From positions 3,521,285 through 3,585,284 of the forward strand of contig BCJX01000002.1 of assembly GCA_001600415.1 (NCBI GenBank): 64,000 nucleotides of DNA. The letters are read 5' to 3'. Source of the stretch: Pascua guehoae (lineage: Eukaryota > Basidiomycota > Tremellomycetes > Trichosporonales > Trichosporonaceae). Under the pieces are notes generated by a model. The model was given only the letters and a program-made list of their open reading frames with translations. It had not been told where the DNA came from and made no database searches. A program made the translations under genes and the position numbers. Of the stretch, positions 47,487 through 59,793 are shown one piece after another; position 1 is the first letter of the stretch, and every line of letters starts with the position of its first letter.

Positions 47487-48338
47487 GCGAGGACAGAGGT
47501 TGAGAAGCAGGAAAAGGTGAGGACAATAAAGGCGGTGGGGAGGAGGGGGGATGGAGCCTTTGTTGGAGGAAAGGACACAAAGGCGGTGTTGAAAAGACGA
47601 TGACCAGGACAGTCGAAAAGGTGGCCTTTGGTGGGTGGGTGAGTGGTTGCCGATGGCGTCGGCGATCGGTAAAGGACAATGCCCACACTGGCCACACTGG
47701 GGTGAGGCTGTCAGTGGCCACCACCCAGGAAGCACCGACCACAGTTGACCCTCACTCGACCCTGCCCTGCACCCCCGCACCCAACTCAGGCACCAACTCT
47801 ACCACCCACCACTGTCAATGGGCCGCCGCCGCCACCACCACCACCACCACCACCCATGCCCCCAATCTCATCCGCTGCAAAGCCACCAACTATTGCCCCA
47901 CAGATCTGCAGACTGGACAGCTGTGGACAGCTCTGGTACACAGCACGGTACAGCATGCCAGCTACTTTCCATGCATCCTGTGCACGTACATTTTTACTGA
48001 ATACACCTCTTACAGAGTTCTGCCGACAAGTCAACCCGGTCCAGGGCGCTTTGTGACCCGTGCCTTCCCAGTCTCGCGCTGTGGCAGAAGCTTGATATTT
48101 ATCGTGATACAGAGTTGGGTTATTGTCTTCTTGGTCGCTGTCAGAAGTTGACCTCGTCACAACCATCTTATCCTTTTCCAGCTTCTTAAGATTCCTTTCT
48201 GCTGCGGGTATCCACTTCTTACGCCAGGGGGTGGCCACCGCAGCCTTGGCATTGGCCGAGACCAAGCGTCGACGCCCCTCCAACGCCATATTCCTCCGTC
48301 CTCCATGCTGTCTGGGCTTCTTTTCGCGCGCGTCGACT
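47487..48338. other. Intergenic region between transcription factor and STE23
   Basis: The 852 bp contain the STE23 upstream region and the transcription-factor 3' flank. A (CCACCA)-type run at 47830-47855 is present. No gene is seen. Confidence 0.65.
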
Positions 48339-51300
48339 TCACTCGGTAGACTGTCGCTCCGGGTACCTGTCGTCGATGTCGCTACTGATGAACCCAGCGT
48401 CGTCGACTGAGCTGCTGCGCAGGTTCTCGGCACGGTCCGCTTGCTTTGCCGAAATGGTGTGCTGCTTGCCGTACATTTTGAGCGCCTCGAGGACAGTGTC
48501 AACATCGGCGTCGACGGCGGCGGCATTCGCAAGGTCTCCAACCGCCTTCAGACGCTTGACCTCGCGAATAAGGATCAACGACACAAACGACCAGCTGTGC
48601 GTAGTTAGCACTAAATTCTTCTGCACAAGCATTGCGGGGATGGCTTGCGAGTAGCATGTTGAGGCATCATGTGTACCCCCGTCAACCGCTCGAGCACCTC
48701 CTAAAAAAAAAGGACGAAAAAAGTTCGTGAGGTGCATGACGCTTCCGAAGCACACGCCGGCTAGGGGAGCCCAGAACCCACCACATTGACACAAAGACGT
48801 CGAGGTCAGACGTGAGCGACTGGGCCATGGTTAGCGCAAGCACGTCGCGTACACTCGGGGTAAGACCTACCCCTGGGAGCATGCAGCGAATGGTAAAGGC
48901 CAGTCGCCGTGCTACATTGACCGCTTCCGTGTTTTCGGCATTGTACTCGTACACGTCAAAGAGGAACATCCAAGCGCAGCCAAGGATGAAGTGCTGCAAA
49001 AAAAGTTAGCCATGAGCCGGGACGCGCCTCACGGGCCTGGCCGAACCGAACCAAGGCGACGCGAAGCATTTTCGTGCACGTACAAGAGTAACAACGTCCT
49101 TCTTGGGTGCCTGAAGCAACCACCCTTGGGCAGTTCCGTCCCACATGCCCCAGGGTGTGCGGCGGTCGGGGGCCAGGTCCGACTCGACACGGAGGAGTGC
49201 GAGGCGGACCTCTTCGTATGCATTGGGGGTCCGCACGCGGGCACAGCGAGTCGAATTCTGTTGAAGCGACGTCGGAGAAGCCTGGGATAGAGTCTCGGCT
49301 GCGTAGTTTTGATACGCGAGATACTCGTCAATGTGGTGCGGAGAACCGACAGGAGGCGGTGGGTTTATGCTTCCCGAGTTGGACGAGGGCGCAGAGGGAT
49401 AATCGTACGTCGCTTCGGGTTCACGGGGCAGGTACATGAGCTTTGAGGCGCGCTCAAGGAGTGCCAATGCTTTAATGTACAGAATGCTGGCCGACGAGTC
49501 GGTGTTGAAGGGAAGCTTTTGAGGCCCAATGTTGCCATCGTACAGGGAACTGAGACTGTAATCATCTTGGTAGGAGACCAGACCCTACGAGAACTGTTAG
49601 CAACAACAAGGCGGCTATATTAAACCCACCAGCTCATATTCGTAAAGGGGCTTGGGGAATGGCGTGCAGATGTCGCTGTCACGGAAGACCGGAGGTTGGT
49701 TGGAGCTGATCGATCCCGTACGGTCGACAGCGTAAATGGACCAGCTGCAGGCGTTAGCGCTGTGATTTGATTGTTCAAGAGGCCACACTTACAAGGCCCA
49801 GATGCGTTCGCCGAGCTCGATAGGATCCTGAGGGTGCCCCAGGAACCAGTAGCGCTGGCGCATGAGGCTGACGCCTTGCCCGCCCTCCTGTGGTCGAGTG
49901 CTGGGTTTGAATACAGAGGAACTAATCTGGTGGAGGCCGCACGAGAAGGCGAGGCGTCCAGCCTGGGCAGCCATGACGCCGCCCGCAACATACTGTCCGA
50001 GCGAGTAGTGATAGACAGCCAGGAGTGTGGCAGCGCGGGTGGCGTCAAAGAGGCGGTCGCCGCGGCTCACCGACTCTGAGAGCTGGGTGCTGGCAATTTC
50101 GAAAAAGTGAGGTTCAAGCTGGCGAAGTTTGGGAGACGGGGAGAAGCGCGATACGATGAGGTACATTGAGTGCAGAAGGCAAGGGTGTGGGCCGCGAGAG
50201 GGTGGGAGTGTGAGGCTAACAATGTTAGTGCCGCTGTACACGACGTCGGGAATGACTTGCCTTGCCATGAAACGCGGGACATGGTATCCCTGTCCCATCA
50301 TTCGCATGCCGCTGAAGAAATATTCCAGGCTAGCCGTCAGTGCGACGCCGCCGTCATCCTTGCTACATACAGCTGGTCGCGGGCTTCGCGAGGGAGGTCG
50401 TGCGGGTTGTGCCAACCTCCGACCAATGTCGAGCTGGGTTCCGGAGTCTTCCACTCGCCACCACCTGGGAGATTGAATGACCTGTGGTCGGGCCGGCTGG
50501 ACACGGGGCCCTCATCGTCCTCGACAAAGGCGTGGTACCGCTGTGCGGGCGACAAGTGGCCTGCCACAATGCGGGGCGTCTGGAGCGCGCCGACTTGAAC
50601 TTGAGTGCCCATCGATGTGTCAACATAGGGGAGTGGTTGCGCGCCACCGACAGCCGGGGTTGGCATACCCCGGCTGTTATCGTTATCACTGTGTTCACGG
50701 GTCGATGCCTCGGAGAACGAGTTGACGAGTGACATGACGTTGGGGTCTAATGTCTCCCAATCAACGGTCTTGGACGCATGGAAGTTTACAGTGCGTTCGG
50801 GAGAAATATGTGCTGTGATATCCGGGGGAAACCAACGAGGCGGACCCATGCGGCCGCCACCTCCTTGGTTGGATGGATAGTCTTCCATCATGACGTCCAT
50901 GGCGACGGGCTGTCCCGTGTGCTGCGCATGCTGTGGGCGCTGGTGCTCGAACGAGCCCGGTGCCGGATAGTAGCCCCCACCCGAAGGAAGGCTGTGGACA
51001 TCGCCTGGGGCCACTCCGTCGGCATGCGGGGGGTGCACTGGTGTGATCGGCGAGTGCTGTGGGATGCCCGTCGGAGGGCCCGATGCGGTGCTGCCAGTCA
51101 CCGCGATGGCGGTAGTGGCTGCACGTTGGGCCTCTTGGGCGGTGTGGACTAGGCGGAGATAGTCCCTCCTGAGCTCTGCGAGTTCACGCTCGAGCTTGCG
51201 GACGCGCGACACTGGCTTGCCGACGTCGTACTCGCATTTCCGATTCACCTTCATGCAGTGGTGGCAGCTGGGCTTGTGCGCCGAGCACTTGATGCGGCGG

Positions 51301-51458
51301 TATCGACAGTACAAACACGCATCGCCGCGCTTGAGGGGCGGTGCTTTCGACGTCCCATGGGTGTCACCTCCGCTATCGCCAGCGCTGGCGCCGGAGCGGC
51401 TGCGTGGGCCGGGGAGGCCACCAGCCGCAAAGTGGGCAGTGTTGGATGGCGCTGACAT
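48339..51458 (-). CDS. Zn2Cys6 fungal transcription factor with fungal-trans domain
   Basis: Eight exons proposed: 51458-50371, 50329-50261, 50215-49793, 49744-49630, 49584-49084, 48993-48778, 48700-48677 and 48620-48339, 905 aa. The zinc cluster C48-x2-C51-x6-C58-x6-C65-x2-C68-x6-C75 lies in ACLYCRYRRIKCSAHKPSC and onward. A short coiled coil (VRKLERELAELRRDYLRLVH) follows, then a disordered Pro/Gly/His region to about residue 320. The middle-homology region includes GVMAAQAGRLAFSCGLHQ, RYWFLGHPQDPIELGERIWA and FWSIYAVDRTGSISSNQPPV, typical of fungal-specific transcription factors. Target genes are unknown. The third exon is reached through a GC-AG intron (50216-50260). The last two junctions are uncertain: a different splice from 48780 would replace EVLERLTG with a longer, less typical segment in the same final frame. 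Confidence 0.85.
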
Positions 51459-51550
51459 GTTCTGCGAGACGGGACGGTGAGTGAGTGATAGCGTCGTCTC
51501 GTCGTCGGGTGTGCCACGGCGAGTAGTATGAATGGCAAGCAAGGCAGCTA

Positions 51551-51590
51551 AGGCAGTGTTGGGCAGTGCTGGGCAGTGCTGGGCAGTGTA
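51551..51590. repeat. 10-bp tandem repeat GGGCAGTGCT
   Basis: Four head-to-tail copies of AGGCAGTGTT/GGGCAGTGCT lie about 95-130 bp upstream of the transcription-factor start, in its leader or promoter. Confidence 0.88.
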
Positions 51591-53560
51591 AAAGCAGTGT
51601 CGAAGAGGGGAGATTGCGATGCAGTTCAGAGGGGGCACACCCATTAAGTGGGATGGACAATGCCCCGTTTCAGATGTCGCGTATCGCGCTCCTTTGCTGG
51701 AAGGGAACGCGACAGAGGGAAAGAGAGGGAGAGAGAGCAGAGAGCAGGACAGAAGGAACGCGGAAAGCAGGGTACAGAATGCTGGCGACACGCAGAGAGA
51801 CACCGCCAAACAAGAAGAGAGGCGGAAAGCACCACGGCTCTCTCCATGTCGACGCGCTAGAGGGACAGACTAGGACGTCGGAGACGCCGGCTGCGCCGCG
51901 TCAGTCGGTTATGACAGGACATCAGGAGCGCGGGTTAATCTCGTTCAGGGTCTTGGGACCTTTTCAGTGCTCGTGTGCTCGGATGTAACCTAGGACCGAA
52001 GTCCGAGGCACCTTTCGTCCTGATGTCGTCAGTCTAGTGCTGGAGAGGGAAAGGAAGAGCACGAGCATTGTCATGCCGACGGTTGAGGAACGTGCGTCTT
52101 GTGACATTGGAGGGGGCCTGGATTTTTGACTCCGATGACATGGAACAGGGTTTGCTCCAAGGTCCGGCCTCGTTTCGACTGGGAGAGTTTAAACACCCAC
52201 AAAATCAAAAAGGCAATCAAACTCGTCACTTGGGCTGCATAGCACTCACCTTTTGGGTGGGGGCACATCTGCAGCGCTATCGAGCATTGGACGTGCCCCG
52301 AGTGGTGCAGTCTGTCGTGTTGTATGGGGTTTGATCCTGCCTCGTCCCCTGCAATGTTCCTGAAACCCATCCCGCCTGTTCTTCGTCTGGGCACCTTGTC
52401 ACCGAGACCGAAAGAATCAGATGCCCCCAGCACTAATTAACCTTGTCTAACTTATCGGTCCTCGCACCAAACACGCCGAACCCTCTTGACGGCATCAGAA
52501 CACTGCCACAGCACTGCCTCGGCACTGCCTCAAAACCCATCCGACAACGTCTCCTCCACTCCCAACACCGCCTCGCCCACCTTAACACTTTCAACACCTC
52601 CGACACCGCCTCCGACACCGCTTTCTACACTGCATTCAACACCGCCTCGACACGGAGCTCACCGCCTCGCCCCCTGGACGGCCATTCGTGCCCGCTACTG
52701 ACAACTATATTACTTCCCCCCTCACTACTGAACACGCGCTTGGCGTGAACTCCGTTACATGAAAGCATCAAAGTTCCGCCAACGCCGAAACACCCCCCAT
52801 CTGACACTGGAACAAACACCTCGCCGTTCTCGTTAGCTCAAGTTCAAGTTCAAGCGTTCTCACGATGGGGGGTTCCGAGGAGGGGCTTGGCTTTAGTCGC
52901 ATACCAACTGCAGTCCTGGCGCTGCTGTTGAACTTGACTTTCTGTCACTTGCCACGACGATGACCCCAACAGGTCCCGAACAAGCAACGCAAGCAACCCA
53001 AGCTGTACAACTCAACTACGCGTGACCTTTGCGTTTGGAGATCGGGGATCTTTCTAATCAACCCACCTCATGGACCCTGCACGGAGCAACGGACAAACCC
53101 CAAGCCACTGGTTCAGCCCATCCATGTCTTCTGCGACTGATATGCCCAATAGGTCCTCTACCATTTAGTTCCAGGCCATCCACAACACTTAGGCTCTTGC
53201 TTCAGCACCGCCATATCGTGGCAGTACTGGCGGTCCAGAACTATTCCGATAGGCAGGCAGAAGGTACGCCTCTTCCCGATCATTGTGTGCCAAACCGTTA
53301 CGAGCCGGGGGAACCTGATGGTGTCGGTCTAAAGGCCACCGCCTAATCACCAAACAAGTGCCACGCCACACGCAACAAGGCAGAATTATGTCGCTGTACC
53401 GATGGAACTAGCCAAACACCGGTGCAGAACGTGGCGACGAACTTTACCACCATCCAGCACCGCTTCTAGGTCGCCTTTGCTGATCGAAGCATAGCCAGCT
53501 TCTTGCTCGCCGTGACCAAGGTACACGCAACAACTGGGACGCGTGCCCGCAACTGCAACC

Positions 53561-53648
53561 GAACACAGCTTGAACACAGCTTGAACACGGCTTGACCACA
53601 GCTTGAACACAGCCCGAACACAGCCCCGACACAGCCCAGACACAGCCT
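53561..53648. repeat. 11-12-bp tandem repeat (ACACAGCTTGA family)
   Basis: About eight imperfect copies of GAACACAGCTT/CGACACAGCCC lie in non-coding DNA. The unit drifts from CTTGAA to CCCGAA to CCCAGA along the array. Confidence 0.85.
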
Positions 53649-55372
53649 TGTTGCCCCCAGCGACGGCGTTCGGCTCTTAGGACCTGGGGCAACTTTAACG
53701 ACAATGGGGATGTTTACACTTGCTCGACAGGTTGTCGACGGTGGGAAAGCCGTTGGGGTGCTCTTGCACAGCAAAAGCGGCGCTGAACGACGGGAAGTGT
53801 ATCACCCGGAGAAGAACCGACTCGGAACCGGTGTCCCACACAATGAGCATGTCATGGCCTCTGTTTGGAGATGAATACCGTTAACCAGCGTACCAAGCGC
53901 CGCTGTGAATGGCCATCCGCGACAAACAGTGATGTGTCTCTCACCACTGCGTGCTATTCTGTACGAACCCATCGCACCTAGTCTCCTATTGCCAGGCTCT
54001 TGTAGCCAGACGACCATTTACTAGACTTCAGCCCTACCATGTGCTAGACTTCAGCTCTCGGCTTGCGCGCGAGAACGAAGATGAGGACACATGCAATGCC
54101 TACTCGTTCTCTCCATGCTCTCGCGCTCTCCGTATTACTCATTCTCGGGCACGCCTGCGCTTTGTCTCATTTTCAACCTCAATGTCAGCAAACGACGACT
54201 GTTGCGAGTCACAATGGAGGCAGGCCGCCTGTGGCGATCCCAAAACGAGGGTGACTGAGGAGCCAGACACGGCGGCTTTTAAGGTGCTGGATACCACAGT
54301 CAGGCGTCAGTAGAGGAAAGCCAATGCCAAAGTGGTGAGACACTGAGGGCTCCGAGCGCTGTATTTCGAATACTGTTCACTATCGGTCTCGACGGTTTCT
54401 TGGGAGACAATAAGTCCGTGTTTCAAGGCATCGCAGTGCACGTACCCCCTCATCGACGCCATGGCCATCACTCGACACAACAAATCACCGCCCGCTGACA
54501 TACCAGCAGGACTTTGGCCGTCGTGAGCCCCCGCTCCGGTACATGTTCCCCGTCCCCGGACTGACGTATGCACTTGTTCTGCGACTCTAGGTCCTGCCGG
54601 GCTCGAGGTCTTGCCGGACTCCCGGACTGCGGGGCCCGAAAATCACTTGAACATTGGTTGTGATCGGAAACCGACGCCATTACCAGCCACAATAGCGCCA
54701 CTCGGCGGGCACCCAAGCCACCATGGCCGTGTTCGAGCATCGGAAGCAGCAATCAAAACAAACCTCCCACTGTCCACTTTACTTTCCTCCCACCACCAGC
54801 TAGTGCGAGCGGCAGACACTGTCTGCATACTAGTCAACAACGTGTCCGCGACATGTTCCACCGCCAAAACCATGTGCGTCCGTGCGTAGCACTGGCCCCC
54901 TCTCGGGCTTGCAGTTTACCGTGTCCGGCCATGAATAATACCGGCAGGGGCAACGAGTGAGTTTGACCGCAACCAGCCGCTGCTCCGTCTCCCCGGATGC
55001 CGCCGCGGGACCGTGGGTGCCCATCACCCATGGTCCTCCACACGAGGCACTTGTTGTCTGTGCGTATCTCCTGCCCACATGTTGTCTGTTTCCATTGCGC
55101 TGCGCTGCGCCCGCACCTGGCCAACGTCACCCGCCGGCCCACGGCTCGGGGCTCCCGGTTTCCCGGCTGGTTTTGTCTCCAACTATTTACGCCGATACTC
55201 CTACCGGCCAATATAACTCACCATTGTGGACATCTCACTTCCCTCATCCCCCAAAGTCGTACAGACATTCTCAGTCCTGACCAGCCGAGAACGTATATCT
55301 CATCCACAGCTCCTCGTCGACTTGCGGAACACCGACGTCCCATCCACCTCCTCCATCGTCACATTTCCCATC

Positions 55373-56349
55373 ATGGAGCGCTCGTCCATCAAGCGTCGCC
55401 GGCGGAACAACGGCAAGGCCGCTCCCACTCACCTCGTGCGTCCTCATCCCCCGTTTTCCCGGCACAGAGACAGGCCAGGGCTGACGACTAGTCCGATGAG
55501 GACGAGCACGTCTGCAAGCGCCGTGTCGGGAGCTCGCCGCCTGCAGACTACCTGCACAGTCTGCACCTTGAACACCACAACAGCCACCTCAAGAGCCAGC
55601 AAGTACACCTCATCCACGCCCCCGCAGGCCACTTGACCCACCCCACACCTCACACGCACCACCACCACGCCCCCACCTACAACCACGCCAGCCACCACAC
55701 CCCACCGACGTCGGACGACGAGCTCTACGACCACGGCTACGGCTACTTTGACAATGGCGACTTTGACGACGACCCCCTCCCGCCCCGCCTCTCCACCTCG
55801 ACGCTTGCGCTCGCCAACGCGCTCGCGAGCGGCATCGTCCTCGACGTCGTGCGCGGGTATGCCCAGACGGCGCCGCTGTCGCACCCCGACGCGGCACGGG
55901 GCATGGTCGAAAAGTGGGCCGGGGACATGTTTGATCTGCCTGTGAGCACTGCCCAGCGTGAAGGTGAGTACCCGATATCCTCTCGACTACGTGCTCTTCA
56001 ATCTTCAATAATCCTCCTGCCGCAGACCACATCCCACTACTTAAACCACCTGCCGCCCCACCCCCAAGTCCACTCCCACTGACGCCCAGACTTCCTCTCC
56101 AAGCTCCACGCCAACACGGTCCTCGCCCGCCTGCACGCCGACGTCTCCGCCCTCCAGCGCGCAGCCGCCCGCGGCAGGTGGGACCTGTTCGTGTGCAGCG
56201 CCGCCCGCGTCCGCGTCCATGCAAACGAGTACCGCTGGGTCTTGGAGCGGCTGTGCGTGCCCCCCACGGGGCTCCTCGACAAGCTTGAGATGCTCGAGGA
56301 GGTCGAGGCGCAGATTGCCGCGGCGGAGATTGAGATGAGGCGGGGATGA
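55373..56349 (+). CDS. Hypothetical His-rich protein
   Basis: Exons 55373-55435, 55492-55963 and 56090-56349, with introns of 56 nt (CTGAC branch, CTAG end) and 126 nt (CTGAC, CCCAG), 264 aa. I do not recognise a family. It starts with a basic segment (MERSSIKRRRRNNGKAAPTH), followed by a His-rich part (about one residue in four between 40 and 90, with THHHHAP), an acidic/Tyr/Gly stretch (DDELYDHGYGYFDNGDFDDD), and a helical C-terminal half including LANALASGIVLDVVRGYAQT and LDKLEMLEEVEAQIAAAEIE, a likely amphipathic helix. Codons are strongly C/G-ending in all three exons, unlike the surrounding DNA, which supports it being real. Nuclear location is suggested by the basic start only. Confidence 0.65.
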
Positions 56350-57243
56350 GGGGAGGAATGGCTGTGTCAACTGTTGTGGGCGGAATCTGTAGAAGGCTTG
56401 AAGAGTGATATGTGAGCTGCGTTGATTGCGCTGATGTCCTTGTGGGCTTGCTTTTCAATGCCACCTAGGCTCAGCTTATTCAAATGTGTTGGAATGGTGA
56501 GAGTCTTGTTGCGCGGCCACGCGCGCCCCCGGAGCGCCGCGTGTTGCGCGGCCTTATTGCTCTTCATGTTACTCTATCCTCTAGTTTCTACAACAAAACG
56601 AACAGTCGGTTTCAATCGGACAAGCACTACTTGTGGTCCTCCCTTTTGCATTTTATGTGACCTTAGGCACTGGTGATAGTTGCACGGTGCGTCATTCCCC
56701 TCCATTTTGGCTCAACTCGGTCTTGGAGGTGCGATACCAATACTCCTGTCATTGCACGTTGGTCTTGGAAGTTGCGCCCAATTCCTCACCTGTCCACCTC
56801 TGATGTGAATCATCCGAGCTGCCCTCGACATAGTGTCTGCCTGGCAGTGCTCGGCAGACTTGGATGTTCCATACCGTGATTTGACTAGTGTCTATCTGTA
56901 ATGCTATGCGTACGCTAGCGGCGGAGAGCGGTGGCAGGCGATGAGCGAGGGCGGTACGTGTGGTGTGAACGATAGTGCTGTACGGTGGATGTAGACAATA
57001 CGTTTGATGGAGACAGAGAAAGGGCAAGGCCGTACATGTAGAGACTCTATGAATGTGGGTTGTGGAAGTGACGTAATGGGTCAGTCACGTGATATGGCAT
57101 CGCACCAGGCACGGACGCCGTTGTGGCGGATACCACTCCACAATCACGATGCACTCGTACTATAACTATGAATGAATGAAATTCTATGGAGCCCTATCAA
57201 GCATGTCCAAACAGCACGAAGTTATGCTGGCGCATGCTCAGCT
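56350..57243. other. Convergent gene-free region
   Basis: About 0.9 kb between the 3' ends of the His-rich gene and PHO89. It has lower GC than the genes. Nothing was recognised. Confidence 0.7.
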
Positions 57244-59377
57244 TTAAGACGAAAAGTGAGGGGCATTGAGGATGATGCCCATGAGGCAGCCGGCGAGGGT
57301 GCCGGCAATGGGGATTGTCATGATCCAGGCAAAGAGGAGGAGGCTGATACGCTGCCAGTTGACTGCCTTGAGCGTTCCATTGCACAGTCCCACGCCCACC
57401 GTGGCCCCAGTGATACACATCGAGGTGGAGACGGGGAGCGAGTACTGGGAGAAGACGAGGACGGTGAGTGCAGCGCCCATTTCCATCGAGCAGCCGCGCG
57501 AGGGCGAGTGGTAGGTAATCTTGTTGCCCATGACCTTCATAATGTTGTAGCCGTAGGTGATGAGACCGATCGAGATTGTGCCCGAGAGGAAGGCGAGCTG
57601 CCAGACGGGGACAGGGGCCTTGGACGCTGCGGCCGAGCCCGTCTTCCAGGCCGTGTAAATGACAGCCCAGGGGCCGGCGGCGTTGCCAATGTCGTTGGCG
57701 CCGTGGGCAAACGAAGCCGTGCAGGCAGTAAGGACCTGGACAAACGAGTACGTGTGCTCGACCTCGTTCGGGTACTTGTGGGCGTGCGAGTAGACGCGCT
57801 CCATGCGCGTACCCTCTGGGGTGCCGGAAATGCCCGACTGGGCGGCGTGAATGTCATAGTGCAGGCCGTACAGCGCGCCACAGACAACGTAGGCGGGCAG
57901 GCGCTTGACGAGGGCCTTGATGTTGTGCAGCTCGTAGATTTCGCCCTTGCCCATCGGGTTGTCGTGCAGAGTACGCATCGCCCAGCCAAGAGGACCGCGC
58001 TTCTCGCGCAGCTTGGCGTGGAAGCGTTCCTGGTTGCGCGCGAGAATCTCCTTGTAGTCGAGCTCTTGGCTTTCGCGGCCGGCCACGAGCGTGGCGGGCG
58101 TGTTGAGCAGCTCGGGGTTGGTCTTGGCCAGGCTGGGCGAGTCGAGCGCCGCAGGAGGGAGAGAGTTGAACTCCTTGTCGTTGGGCGACGACTGCTCGAC
58201 GATGGGCTCGTCGTCGTGCTGCACAACAGCATAGTTGGGCACCTTTGCCTGGTCGGCACGCTCGGGGACGGGACGCTTAAAGTTGAGAGGGCCAAGGAAG
58301 AGATGGTACCAGCGGATAGTGGGGTCCTTGTTGATAATGAGGCAGTAGAGGTAAGGCACGAAAAAGATGGCCGCAAGGAGGGCAATACCAAAGCCGACAC
58401 CGAGCGTCACCGCAACAATGTACCAGGAGGGCTTCTTGTTGAGGCCGAGGTTGGGCGAGCCCTTGTAGACAATCGAGAGCGTGCAGATTGTGCCGGCGAC
58501 AAGGAACCAGAACGGGGACGTGAAGACCGCCCACCTGATGGTGTCAATAAAAATAATCAATTATAGAGCGTGAATTTCGATTCACCTAACGGGGTTCTTG
58601 CGGACGTGGACAACGAGTCGAATGAGGGTGAAGATAATACCGCCAAAGCCGCCAGAGATGACTGGAGCCACTGAAGAGTAAGCCTGGGTAGCACAGCAGA
58701 AGAAAACTCAAAAACATCTCCACTTTCCCGCCCCCGTCTTCCGCTCCTTGTCGCTACCACACCGTCCTCTCGTTCTTCAACTCTTCCACCCCGAACAAGA
58801 CCAGACTCCAACTCACTGAACAATCCAGCAAAGATAGCACCCAAGCCCTTGCCATTGTTCCAGCCCCACTGGACCTGGCCAGCACCGACGGTCGCGACGC
58901 CGACGCCCGCGACAGCCGAGATGAGCGAGTAGGTGGACGAGACGTGTGCCGAGTGGCGCGTGCACCACATGACCCACGACGAGGCGGCGACGAGGGCACA
59001 GGTGAACGCGAGCATCTGGACCGAGGGGTCGCCGCGGAACGCCGAGTTGGGAATGATGCCGTTCTTGATCGTGTCGGCGGTACGGGCGCCGACCGTGATG
59101 GCGCCGAGCATCTCGAAGATGGTACCGAGGACCATGGCCTGCCTGTAGGTCACGGAGCGCGAGGAGACGGATGTCGCCCACGAGTTGGCCACATCGTCTG
59201 GGTTTGTCAGCCGGGTGTGATTTGGGAATGGCAGTGGCCGGCCGGGGTTCGAGAGATGGGGGGGGGGGGGGTTTCTCTCTCTTCTTCCTTCTACTCACTG
59301 GCACCGTTGTTGTAGGCGTCAAGGAGGGCGAACAAGGTGCCGATGGCGAGAAGGTAGTCGTATTGATGGAGGACCAT
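57244..59377 (-). CDS. PHO89: Pho89-type Na+/phosphate symporter (PiT family)
   Basis: Four exons: 59377-59299, 59197-58817, 58670-58586 and 58534-57244, with introns of 101, 146 and 51 nt, 611 aa. Both PiT signatures are present: NNGANDVANSWATSVSS near residue 25, completed across intron 1, and ASFAHGANDIGNAAGPWAVI in the C-terminal half. About twelve hydrophobic helices are split by a central cytoplasmic loop (roughly residues 265-400) with DYKEILARNQERFHAKLREK. These transporters import phosphate with sodium at the plasma membrane, with high affinity and usually alkaline preference. Intron 1 contains a 14-C run (plus-strand G 59258-59271). CACGTG and CACGTT boxes upstream fit control by a Pho4-type bHLH factor. 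Confidence 0.95.
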
Positions 59378-59609
59378 TGCGGAAAGAGTGTGAGGGATGT
59401 CGGATGGAGAGGGCATCTGCTGCTGGACCAGCTCTCAACTTGTACTCTGGGCCGTGGCAGCCAGGACGGCCTCTGCAAGAAGCGATTTTGCTGCATCGTT
59501 GCTGACCGGGGTCACACGAGTGATGAGCACGACGTTTGATACGGCCGTCGATGCTCTACTACGCTGCAGGATGCATGTGGCGGCATGTGGTGGGCTGTTA
59601 ACAGTCGTA

Positions 59610-59615
59610 CACGTG
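59610..59615. promoter_or_regulatory. CACGTG E-box upstream of PHO89
   Basis: Perfect palindrome 233 bp before the PHO89 ATG. This is the preferred site of Pho4-type bHLH activators of phosphate genes. Confidence 0.6.
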
Positions 59616-59787
59616 CGTGGCCAAGACATTCCGTCGACCGGTTGGATGCTAATTTCGGATCGTCAGAATCGTCCACCCAGAGTGCCTGCGAGTGCCGGGC
59701 AGTCACGGATTGGGTTGCGGAGACATGCAGCGTTGCGGACAGTGGAATGTGGACACCGAGGACGGTTAGTGAATTAGTGGACAGACG

Positions 59788-59793
59788 CACGTT
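59788..59793. promoter_or_regulatory. CACGTT box upstream of PHO89
   Basis: The lower-affinity Pho4-type site, 411 bp before the PHO89 ATG. Confidence 0.45.

Larger units (their letters stand above)
51459..55372. other. 3.9-kb gene-free region
   Basis: Upstream DNA of the leftward zinc-cluster gene and of the rightward His-rich gene. No exon chain or RNA gene was recognised. It contains the repeats listed at 51.55 and 53.56 kb and CACCGCCTC-type words around 52.56-52.68 kb. Confidence 0.6.

Noticed and set aside
55610..56464. 284-codon minus-strand frame over the His-rich gene
   Set aside because: Arg/Gly-rich composition, no domain, crosses the sense introns without regard to them.
57172..58566. 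464-codon plus-strand frame opposite PHO89
   Set aside because: Antisense shadow; the minus strand carries both PiT signatures.
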